A DNA stretch of 6,428 bases, from the NCBI GenBank assembly GCA_046160725.1, contig JBJXHB010000395.1, forward strand, positions 1 through 6,428, given 5' to 3'. Made by a program: the position numbers and the translations under genes. The notes beneath the pieces were generated by a model that worked only from the letters and a program-made list of their open reading frames with translations, did not search any database and was not told where the DNA came from. Source of the stretch: JBJXHB01 sp046160725. Lineage in GTDB: Bacteria > Pseudomonadota > Gammaproteobacteria > Burkholderiales > Burkholderiaceae_C. Below are positions 1-5,310 of this stretch, one piece after another (the first letter of the stretch is position 1; each line of letters starts with the position of its first letter).

Positions 1-2
1 GC

Positions 3-479
3 CTCGTGGGCCTGGACATCGGCGACGCCGGCTCGCGTGCCCATGTGGCCGGGCTGGACTGGAGGGCCAAGCTCGGCATCGCGATGTACCAGCTGGCGCT
101 GGTGGCCGCCTACCGTCTGGGCGGCCGGCTCGGCGACGGCCTGGCCCGGCGCACGGCGCGCATGGTGCGGGCGCCGGCCGACCCGGCCACCGTCCATGCC
201 GGCATGGGCTGGCCCTATGACGCCACCTGGCTGGGCAGCAACGGCGGCATGCCCAAGGCGCCGCCGCTGCAGCCGCCCTGCCCGATGCTGTTCCTGTACG
301 GCACGCGCAAGCCCGTCATGTTCCACAGCGCCGAGTGGGCAAAGGCCATCGCCGCGCGGCCCGGCTGCACGGTACAGGGCCTGCGCACGGGGCACTGGCT
401 GATGCTCAACGACCCGCAAGCCTTCCACCAGGCCGTGCTGGGCTGGCTGGAGCCGGCCGCGTTGCCGGCGGCGGCCTGA
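3..479 (+). CDS. Alpha/beta-fold hydrolase, C-terminal part (5' end outside window)
   Basis: The reading frame is open from the first bases of the window, so the gene begins upstream; about 158 codons are present, ending at TGA 477-479. What remains looks like the cap region and C-terminal half of an alpha/beta hydrolase: a strand followed by a turn (PMLFLYGTRKP, about nt 282-314), then a short helix (FHSAEWAKAI), then the C-terminal catalytic-His segment (TGHWLMLNDP, His codon 393-395) and a closing helix (FHQAVLGWLE). The nucleophile elbow (GxSxG) would lie upstream and is not visible. In many family members the turn after the sixth strand carries the catalytic Asp as G-x-x-D; here that position reads G-T-R-K, so the acid must come from elsewhere or be missing. 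It sits 31 bases before the HMG-CoA lyase-type gene on the same strand and may be the upstream member of that operon, perhaps acting on an ester or thioester. The family is fairly clear; the substrate is unknown. Confidence 0.75.
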   Translation, partial: LVGLDIGDAGSRAHVAGLDWRAKLGIAMYQLALVAAYRLGGRLGDGLARRTARMVRAPADPATVHAGMGWPYDATWLGSNGGMPKAPPLQPPCPMLFLYGTRKPVMFHSAEWAKAIAARPGCTVQGLRTGHWLMLNDPQAFHQAVLGWLEPAALPAAA

Positions 480-498
480 CGAGCCCCCTTTTCATCGC

Positions 499-503
499 AG
501 GAG
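499..503 (+). promoter_or_regulatory. Ribosome binding site AGGAG that fixes a TTG start
   Basis: AGGAG lies 7 bases before the TTG at 511, which is near-ideal spacing. No ATG or GTG in the same frame is as well placed, and the conserved lyase core begins only about 14 residues after this start, so the TTG is the likely initiation codon. Confidence 0.7.
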
Positions 504-510
504 CACCTAC

Positions 511-1464
511 TTGAACCATACCGCCACCGCCAGCCCACCACCGACCACCGTGACCCTGCGCGAGGTCGGCCTGCGCGACGGCCTGCAGATCCTGCCCCGG
601 GTGGTGCCCACCACGATCAAGCAGCAGTGGCTGCGCCGGGCCTTTGAGGCCGGGCTGCGGCATATCGAGGTCGGCTCCTTCGTGCCGCCGAAGGCCATGC
701 CGCAGATGGCCGACACCGCCGAGTTGCTCGCCACGGCGGCCGGACTGCCCGGCCTGCATGCCTCGGTGCTGGTGCCCAACCTGAAGGGCGCGCAGCGGGC
801 CCTGGCCGCCGGGGCCCGCTCGATGCTGTTCCCGCTGTCGGCCAGCCATGCGCACAGCCTGGCCAACCTGAAGCGAACACCCGACGAGGCACTGGCCGAG
901 CTGGCCGCCATCGTGCGCGAGCGCGATGCAGCCGGCGGCGGCTGCGAGGTCGAGGTCGGCATCTCCACGGCCTTCGGCTGCACGATCCAGGGCCGGGTCG
1001 ATCCGGCCGAGGTGCTGCGCCTGGCGCGCGGCGTGCTGGATGCCGGCGCCGATGGCCTGGACCTGGCCGACACGGTGGGCTATGCCGATCCGGCGCAGGT
1101 CAAGCGGCTGGTGGGCGCGGTGCAGGCCGTGGCCGGCGAGCGGCTGGTCGGCCTGCACTTCCACGACACCCGCGGCCTGGGCGCGGCCAATGCCATGGCC
1201 GGCTATGAGTGCGGCATCCGGCGCTTCGACGGCTGCGTCGGCGGCCTGGGTGGCTGCCCGCATGCACCGGGCGCCAGCGGCAACGTGGCCACCGAGGACC
1301 TGGCATATCTCTTCGCCAGCATCGGCGAGACCACCGGCGTCGACTTCGACGCCCTGATGTCGCTGCGCAGCGACATCGCCCAGTGGCTGCCCGGCGTGCC
1401 GCTGTACGGCAACATCTGGCGCGCCGGCCTGCCGGCGACGCTGAAGGAGCCGCTGGCCGCATGA
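511..1464 (+). CDS. Hydroxymethylglutaryl-CoA lyase family protein
   Basis: This 317-residue protein matches the usual length of HMG-CoA lyases (about 300 residues), which cleave (S)-HMG-CoA to acetyl-CoA and acetoacetate in a metal-dependent TIM barrel. Visible motifs are EVGLRDGLQ at 18-26 (the Arg22-Asp23 pair equals human Arg41-Asp42), HIEVGSFVPP at 51-60, LHFHDTRG at 215-222 (metal ligands His216 and His218), and the family signature GGLGGCP at 244-250 running into GASGNVATEDL, with catalytic-loop Cys249 and metal-site Asn258 (human Cys266 and Asn275). All key residues are present, so the enzyme should be active. The start is TTG, supported by AGGAG 7 bases upstream. The stop overlaps the ATG of the next gene (ATGA, 1461-1464), which implies translational coupling with the CoA transferase. 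HMG-CoA from leucine breakdown is the default substrate. Related family members act on citramalyl-CoA or other 3-hydroxyacyl-CoAs, and the neighbouring transferase makes a substrate supplied as free acid plausible. The family call is firm; the substrate is inferred. Confidence 0.93.
   Translation: MNHTATASPPPTTVTLREVGLRDGLQILPRVVPTTIKQQWLRRAFEAGLRHIEVGSFVPPKAMPQMADTAELLATAAGLPGLHASVLVPNLKGAQRALAAGARSMLFPLSASHAHSLANLKRTPDEALAELAAIVRERDAAGGGCEVEVGISTAFGCTIQGRVDPAEVLRLARGVLDAGADGLDLADTVGYADPAQVKRLVGAVQAVAGERLVGLHFHDTRGLGAANAMAGYECGIRRFDGCVGGLGGCPHAPGASGNVATEDLAYLFASIGETTGVDFDALMSLRSDIAQWLPGVPLYGNIWRAGLPATLKEPLAA
1444..1449 (+). promoter_or_regulatory. Ribosome binding site AAGGAG inside the end of the lyase gene
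   Basis: AAGGAG encodes Lys-Glu near the lyase C-terminus and lies 11 bases before ATG 1461. The spacing is somewhat long, but together with the ATGA overlap it supports coupled translation of the CoA transferase from this ATG. A second in-frame ATG at 1482 has no comparable motif. Confidence 0.5.
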
Positions 1465-2702
1465 ACCCCCTCAATGCTTCGATGGCACAGGCCCCTGCGG
1501 CGGCGCCCTCCCCTGCGCCGGTGCTGCCGCTGGCCGGTCTGAAGGTGGTCGAGTTCACCCACATGGTGATGGGACCGACCTGCGGCATGGTGCTGGCCGA
1601 TCTCGGCGCCGAGGTGATCAAGGTCGAGCCGATCGACGGCGACCGCACGCGCCGCCTGCTGGGCGCGGGCACCGGCTTCTTCCCGATGTTCAACCGCAAC
1701 AAGAAGAGCATCGCGCTGGACCTGCACAAGGCCGAGGGCGCCGCGGTGGCGCGTGAGCTGGCGGCCAGCGCGGACGTGGTGATCGAGAATTTCAAGCCCG
1801 GCACGATGGAGAAGTACGGGCTCGATGCGGCCACGCTGATGCAGGCCAACCCGCGGCTGATCCACGCCAGCCTGAAGGGCTTCCTGCCCGGCCCCTACGA
1901 GCACCGAACCGCGCTCGACGAGGTGGTGCAAATGATGGGCGGCCTGGCCTACATGACCGGCCGCCCGGGCGACCCGCTGCGCGCGGGCACCAGCATCAAC
2001 GACATCACCGGCGGCATGTTCGGCGCCATCGCCATCCTGGGCGCCCTCATCCAGCGCGGCATCACCGGGCGCGGCATGGCGGTGAGCAGCGCGCTGTTCG
2101 AGAACAACGTCTTCCTGGTCGGGCAGCACATGATGCAGTACGCCATGACCGGGCGGCATCCGGCGCCGATGCCCGCGCGCGAAAGTCCCTGGGCCGTCTA
2201 CGACGTGTTCACGGTCAAGGACGGCGGACAGATCTTCCTGAGCGCGGTGAGCGATGCGCAGTGGGCCACCTTCTGCGACGCACTCGGCCTGGCCGACCTC
2301 AAGGCCGACCCGGCCCATGCCGACAACAACAGCCGCGTGCGGACGCGGCCGACGCTGATGCCCGCGCTGCGCGAGCGGCTGGCGCGCTGGTCGGCCGACG
2401 AGCTGGCCCGCATCATGGAGGACGCCGGCCTGCCCTATGCGCCCATCGCGCGGCCGGAGGACCTGTTCGACGACCCGCATCTGAAGGCCACCGGCGGGCT
2501 GGCCCCGATCACGCTGCCGGATGGCGAGCGCGCCGGGCAGCAGGTGGGCGTGGCGCTGTTCCCGATCACGCTGGACGGCCATCGGCCCGGTGTACGGCTC
2601 GACCCGCCGGCCATGGCCGCGCATACCGACGAGGTGTTGCGGGGCATCGGTTGCGACGATGCGCGCATTGCCGCCCTGCGTGCCGCGTCGGCGGTCGCCT
2701 GA
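1461..2702 (+). CDS. CaiB/BaiF family (class III) CoA transferase
   Basis: This 413-residue protein has the size and layout of class III CoA transferases such as formyl-CoA transferase and CaiB, which move CoA from a donor acyl-CoA to a free carboxylate through an active-site Asp. After an Ala/Pro-rich leader (residues 9-22) come PLAGLKVVEF (23-32), GMVLADLGAEVIKVEP (42-57), the NRNKKSIALDL segment (78-88) typical of the family, ADVVIENFKPG (104-114), and the stretch LKGFLPGPY...TALDEVVQMMGG, where Asp153 occupies the position of the catalytic Asp (Asp169 in formyl-CoA transferase). The conserved helix around DITGGMFGAIAILGAL (181-196) follows. The reading frame stays open upstream of 1461, but the ATG overlapping the lyase stop (ATGA) is the natural start, and the conserved fold begins just after it. 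Co-translation with an HMG-CoA lyase homologue suggests the transferase makes the acyl-CoA that the lyase cleaves. The donor (for example succinyl-CoA or acetyl-CoA) and the acceptor cannot be read from the sequence. Confidence 0.92.
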   Translation: MNPLNASMAQAPAAAPSPAPVLPLAGLKVVEFTHMVMGPTCGMVLADLGAEVIKVEPIDGDRTRRLLGAGTGFFPMFNRNKKSIALDLHKAEGAAVARELAASADVVIENFKPGTMEKYGLDAATLMQANPRLIHASLKGFLPGPYEHRTALDEVVQMMGGLAYMTGRPGDPLRAGTSINDITGGMFGAIAILGALIQRGITGRGMAVSSALFENNVFLVGQHMMQYAMTGRHPAPMPARESPWAVYDVFTVKDGGQIFLSAVSDAQWATFCDALGLADLKADPAHADNNSRVRTRPTLMPALRERLARWSADELARIMEDAGLPYAPIARPEDLFDDPHLKATGGLAPITLPDGERAGQQVGVALFPITLDGHRPGVRLDPPAMAAHTDEVLRGIGCDDARIAALRAASAVA

Positions 2703-2758
2703 ACCGTCCACGGCGCCCTGCCATCCCCGCCACACGGCCAGTCAACCAACTACGCACC

Positions 2759-2763
2759 GGAGA
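2759..2763 (+). promoter_or_regulatory. Ribosome binding site GGAGA for the binding-protein gene
   Basis: GGAGA ends 7 bases before ATG 2771 and selects that codon as the start. The resulting protein begins with a well-formed signal peptide. The long upstream extension of this frame is only an out-of-frame reading of the CoA transferase gene. Confidence 0.65.
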
Positions 2764-2770
2764 CACCACC

Positions 2771-3739
2771 ATGCACCCCACCACCATCGCGCGCCGCAGC
2801 CTGCTGGCGGCGCTGGCCATCGGCGGCACCGGCGCCTGGGCCCAGACCGGTGAGAAGAACATCCGCTTTGTGCTGCCCAATGCCACCGGCTCCGGCGTGG
2901 ACGCCATCACCCGGGCCGCGCAGCCGGCCCTGGCCAAGGCGCTGAACCAGCCGGTGTTCGTCGACAACCAGCCGGGCGCCGGGGGTGTGGTCGGACTGCA
3001 GCAGCTGGCACGCTCGGCACCGGACGGCTTCACGCTGTCGGTGGTGTCGAACAACGTGGTCATCTTCCCCAGCGTGATCAAGCAGCTGCCGTTCGACATG
3101 CCGGGCGACTTCACGCCCATTGCCATCGTCGGCTCGACACCGATCGTGCTGGTGGCCAACCCGAAACTGCCGGCCAGCAACTCGCGCGAGCTGGTTGCGC
3201 TGCTGAAGAGCAAGCCCGGGCAGCTGAACTACGCCAGTGGCGGCATCGGCACCATCCTGCACCTGGCCACCGAGATGTTCCTGGACGAGGCCGGCGCCGA
3301 GGCCCGGCACATACCGTACAAGGGCGTCGGCCCGATGGTGACCGACCTGATCGGCGGCCAGGTGGAGTTCGCCACCGCCGCGCTGCCCAGCGTGCAGCAG
3401 CATCTCAAGAGCGGCGCGCTCAAGGCCATCGGCGTGGGCACGCCACAGCGTGTGGCCGCGGCGCCGGAGATCCCGACCTTCGTCGAGCAGGGCCTGCCCG
3501 GCTATGTGGTGGAGGCCTGGTTCGCGGTGCTGGGGCCCAAGGGCATGAGCGCGGCCGACGTGCGCCGCGTGCATGCCGCGGTGACCGAGGCCTTCAACGA
3601 CCCGGCGGTCAGGGAGACGATGGCCCGGCAGGGCAACACGATCAACATCACGACGTCCGAGGTGGCCGCCGCCAGCTTCCGCAGCGAGCTGGCCAAGTAC
3701 GCCAAGCTGGTCAAGAAGGCGGGGCTGGAGGCGAAGTAG
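2771..3739 (+). CDS. Bug/TctC-type tripartite tricarboxylate transporter substrate-binding protein
   Basis: This 322-residue exported protein has the standard size of Bug (Bordetella uptake gene) receptors, two-lobed periplasmic proteins that bind carboxylates and related small molecules. A signal peptide is visible: Arg8-Arg9, a hydrophobic stretch LLAALAIGG, and a probable signal peptidase I site AWA-Q after residue 24. The twin Arg is followed by SLL, a weak match to a Tat motif, so the Sec route is equally likely. Family hallmarks follow: the ligand-loop segment with Asp44 (GSGVDAITRAA), FVDNQPGAGGVVG (63-75), PDGFTL (84-89), LNYASGGIGT (152-161) leading into HLATEMF, HIPYKGVGPMVTDL (180-193), IPTFVEQGLPGY (234-245), and the helical C-terminus. 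The gene follows the CoA transferase by 68 bases and has its own ribosome binding site, so it is probably the last gene of the operon. No TctA/TctB permease genes are in the window; such orphan Bug genes are common in Burkholderiales. The ligand is probably the acid processed by the two enzymes, but this is inference. Confidence 0.93.
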   Translation: MHPTTIARRSLLAALAIGGTGAWAQTGEKNIRFVLPNATGSGVDAITRAAQPALAKALNQPVFVDNQPGAGGVVGLQQLARSAPDGFTLSVVSNNVVIFPSVIKQLPFDMPGDFTPIAIVGSTPIVLVANPKLPASNSRELVALLKSKPGQLNYASGGIGTILHLATEMFLDEAGAEARHIPYKGVGPMVTDLIGGQVEFATAALPSVQQHLKSGALKAIGVGTPQRVAAAPEIPTFVEQGLPGYVVEAWFAVLGPKGMSAADVRRVHAAVTEAFNDPAVRETMARQGNTINITTSEVAAASFRSELAKYAKLVKKAGLEAK

Positions 3740-3792
3740 TGCAGGGCTGCACGCCCGGCCCCGCGCCGGCGTCGACGATTCCGCAAGTGCGG
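3739..3792 (+). other. Two small hairpins after the binding-protein gene, possible weak terminator
   Basis: From the last base of the stop codon the sequence reads GTGCA-GGGC-TGCAC (3739-3752), a perfect 5-bp stem with a 4-base loop. A second palindrome, CCGCA-AG-TGCGG, lies at 3781-3792. Neither is followed by a T-run, so intrinsic termination is not well supported; the region between two functionally unrelated genes is nonetheless where an operon end would be expected. The rest of the 102-base spacer shows no convincing promoter hexamers. Confidence 0.3.
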
Positions 3793-3831
3793 CCCTCCAA
3801 CGGCCGAAAACCTCGCGATACCCATGCCCAT

Positions 3832-3835
3832 GGAG
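3832..3835 (+). promoter_or_regulatory. Ribosome binding site GGAG deciding between three possible starts
   Basis: In-frame ATG codons occur at 3824, 3830 and 3842. GGAG at 3832-3835 is 6 bases before the third ATG, whereas no purine-rich motif precedes the first two at suitable spacing. The start at 3842 also gives a signal peptide of normal length. Confidence 0.55.
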
Positions 3836-3841
3836 TTCGCG

Positions 3842-5098
3842 ATGTGGTCTGCCGTTGTTGTCCCCACCCCCCGCCCCGGCCGTCTGGCCACACTGAGCCT
3901 GGCCTTCCTGCTGGCCGCCTGTGGTGGCGGTGGTGGCGGCAGCGAGAGCCCGCAGGCAGCCAGCCCACCGGCACCGGCACCGGCACCGGTGCCCGCACCG
4001 CCACCCGCGCCCACGCCGCCGCCGGCGCCCACCGCCACGGTGCAGACCCTGGACACCGGTGCGGCTACGCTGGCCATGCCGGCCAACACCCAGCAGGGCG
4101 TGGCCATCGCCGACGTGCCGGTCACCCTGCATGCCGAGGACGGCACCCTGTATGCCACCCGCTGGGCCGGCGGCGGCCCGGCTGGCCAGGCCCTGGCCAG
4201 CGCCGTGGACAACGCCACGCTGGCCGCGCGCGGCAACCGCCTGCTGGCGGTGTACGTGCAGACCGCGCCGCAGCGCCGGCTGATGGCCCGCCAGTCCAGC
4301 GACGGCGGGCAGACCTGGGACACGGCCCAGGCCATCGGCGACGCGCCGGACGGCCCGGCGCTGCCCACCGCCTGCCTGTTCCAGCAGGCCGGGCAGTGGC
4401 GTCAGCTGGTGGTGTGGAGCGCCCAGCCCTCCGTCAGCCAGGGGCCGCTGATGGTGGCGCGGCACGACGGCAGCGACTGGCTGCCGGCCGTGGCCGACGC
4501 CGGGCTGCAGACCGCCGGCGCCGCGCTGGCCTGTGCCGACGACCAGATGCCCGAGCTGGTCTGGCGTGACCACCGCGATGGCAGCAGCGGCGACCTGCCG
4601 GCCCTGTTCCAGGCCGGCATCGACATGGACACCGGCGAGGTGCGCGCGGCCCGCCACCTGGTGCAGCCAGGCCGGGACGGCGCCCATTGCCGCAGCGACA
4701 GCCGGCGCTTCGTCGGCTGGCACACCGCCAGCGGCAGTGCCCACCTGGCCTGGAGCGACGACGGCTGGCTGAGCCAGACCCTGGTCGACCTGGACAGCGG
4801 CGCCACCGGCAGCCAGCTCGACGCCAGCGCGCGCTACGTCGCCGTGGCCTGCGCGGGCGACACCGTCGCGGTGGCCTGGGGCGACTGGCCCAGCGCCGGC
4901 GAGGCCCAGGCCGAAACCGGCACCCGCCAGCTGGCGCTGCGGATCTCGCGCGACCGCGGCCTGACCTGGCAGGCGGTGCAGCCCGCCGGCAGCGACACCG
5001 GCCAGGGCACCGCCACCCTTGCCGTGCGCGACGGCCAGGTGGCCATTGCCTGGCGCACGACCGGTGCCGTCAAGCTGGGCATTGTCGACGCGCCGTGA
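3842..5098 (+). CDS. Predicted lipoprotein with Asp-box (BNR-like) beta-propeller domain
   Basis: From ATG 3842 the protein has 418 residues (ATG 3824 would add six). The N-terminus is a lipoprotein signal: Arg11 and Arg14, hydrophobic LATLSLAFLLAA, and lipobox LAAC with the lipidated Cys27, followed by six glycines. A flexible Pro/Ala-rich linker spans about 41-64. The remaining domain contains two clear Asp-boxes (S-x-D-x-G-x-T-W), at 152-159 (SSDGGQTW) and 369-376 (SRDRGLTW), which mark beta-hairpins in sialidase-type propellers. Blade-like strands recur near LLAVYVQ (134), QLVVWSA (188), PELVWRD (237), FVGWHTA (290), VAVAWGD (342) and VAIAWRT (400), suggesting six blades. The sialidase catalytic signature (R-I-P) is not seen, so enzymatic sialidase activity is unlikely; a surface or periplasmic binding role is more plausible. 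Four further Cys (178, 231, 283, 337) could form disulfides. The preceding operon has no obvious functional link. I do not recognise a named family; export and fold are well supported, function is unknown. Confidence 0.82.
   Translation: MWSAVVVPTPRPGRLATLSLAFLLAACGGGGGGSESPQAASPPAPAPAPVPAPPPAPTPPPAPTATVQTLDTGAATLAMPANTQQGVAIADVPVTLHAEDGTLYATRWAGGGPAGQALASAVDNATLAARGNRLLAVYVQTAPQRRLMARQSSDGGQTWDTAQAIGDAPDGPALPTACLFQQAGQWRQLVVWSAQPSVSQGPLMVARHDGSDWLPAVADAGLQTAGAALACADDQMPELVWRDHRDGSSGDLPALFQAGIDMDTGEVRAARHLVQPGRDGAHCRSDSRRFVGWHTASGSAHLAWSDDGWLSQTLVDLDSGATGSQLDASARYVAVACAGDTVAVAWGDWPSAGEAQAETGTRQLALRISRDRGLTWQAVQPAGSDTGQGTATLAVRDGQVAIAWRTTGAVKLGIVDAP
3967..3990 (+). repeat. Hexanucleotide tandem repeat (ACCGGC, four units) in the Pro/Ala linker
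   Basis: Three perfect ACCGGC units and a fourth ending in T lie in the linker-coding part of the lipoprotein gene. Each unit is two codons long and encodes Pro-Ala, so gain or loss of units by slippage would lengthen or shorten the linker without shifting the frame. Confidence 0.8.
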
Positions 5099-5109
5099 CC
5101 GGCAACGGC

Positions 5110-5123
5110 CGGGCTGCCGCCCG
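5110..5123. other. Small GC-rich hairpin after the lipoprotein gene
   Basis: CGGGC-TGCC-GCCCG forms a perfect 5-bp stem 12 bases after the lipoprotein stop codon. It has no T-run and, in sequence this GC-rich, could be chance; it is recorded because of its position just behind the gene. Confidence 0.25.
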
Positions 5124-5191
5124 CCGCGACAGGGCGTGACAGGACCGGGCCACCATCGCGGCGGCCCGCGGCGTAGGATCGGCCCGCCTGC

Positions 5192-5217
5192 CATCGGGAC
5201 CTGATCGACGCCCGATG
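5192..5217. other. Perfect 7-bp inverted repeat in the intergenic spacer
   Basis: CATCGGG (5192-5198) and CCCGATG (5211-5217) are exact reverse complements separated by 12 bases. The element sits in the 212-base spacer between the lipoprotein gene and the next gene. It could be a stem-loop contributing to termination or a dyad operator. There is no T-run after it and no clear promoter beside it, so its role is open. Confidence 0.4.
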
Positions 5218-5234
5218 CCGGGCCCGATATGAAA

Positions 5235-5310
5235 CGACCCCCATGCTCGCTTCACTCGCTGCCCCCCGAGGGGGCGCGTCAGCGGCTTCGGGCGGCCGGG
5301 CGCCACTGAC
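5235..5310. repeat. REP-like intergenic palindromic repeat
   Basis: This stretch contains the short direct repeat CTCGCT-TCA-CTCGCT (5246-5260), then the strong hairpin GCCCCC-CGA-GGGGGC (5261-5275). A second inverted repeat follows: GTCAGCGGC (5278-5286) against GCCACTGAC (5302-5310), nine pairs with one mismatch. From general knowledge, elements built around a CCCCCGAGGGGG core preceded by a CTCGCT-rich segment recur in intergenic regions of Comamonadaceae and related Burkholderiales; I could not search for other copies, and only one is present here. The element runs up to the base before the ATG at 5311, leaving no room for a separate 5' leader or normal ribosome binding site. It may act as a transcription attenuator or RNA stabiliser, or simply be a mobile-type repeat. 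The outer limits are approximate. Confidence 0.65.

Noticed and set aside
1209..1460. Upstream extension of the CoA transferase frame into the lyase gene
   Set aside because: The extension overlaps the conserved lyase signature in another frame and has no transferase motif; ATG 1461 in the ATGA overlap is the sensible start.
1203..2735. 510-codon open frame on the minus strand
   Set aside because: It is antisense to the lyase and CoA transferase genes, whose family motifs are unambiguous; its low-complexity composition (many Arg, His, Gly) marks it as a shadow.
2261..2770. Upstream extension of the binding-protein frame into the CoA transferase gene
   Set aside because: The extension is Arg/Ala-rich nonsense in a different frame from the transferase, whereas ATG 2771 has a ribosome binding site and begins a proper signal peptide.
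2792..2842. Tat export signal on the binding protein
   Set aside because: Arg8-Arg9 is present, but the following residues (SLLA) lack the usual Phe-Leu-Lys pattern; many Bug proteins carry similar Arg pairs, so a Tat call is not justified.
3967..3990. CRISPR-like or regulatory repeat array
   Set aside because: The repeats are six bases, contiguous, without spacers, and lie in frame within a Pro/Ala-coding linker.
5136..5179. Possible promoter: GTGACA (5136-5141) and TAGGAT (5174-5179)
   Set aside because: Each hexamer resembles a sigma-70 box, but they are 32 bases apart, far from the 16-18 base spacing needed.
2750..5194. Very long open frame of over 800 codons on the minus strand
   Set aside because: It spans the antisense of two well-supported + strand genes and their spacers, is rich in Gly, Arg, His and Gln, has no recognisable domain, and is explained by the scarcity of stop codons in high-GC DNA.
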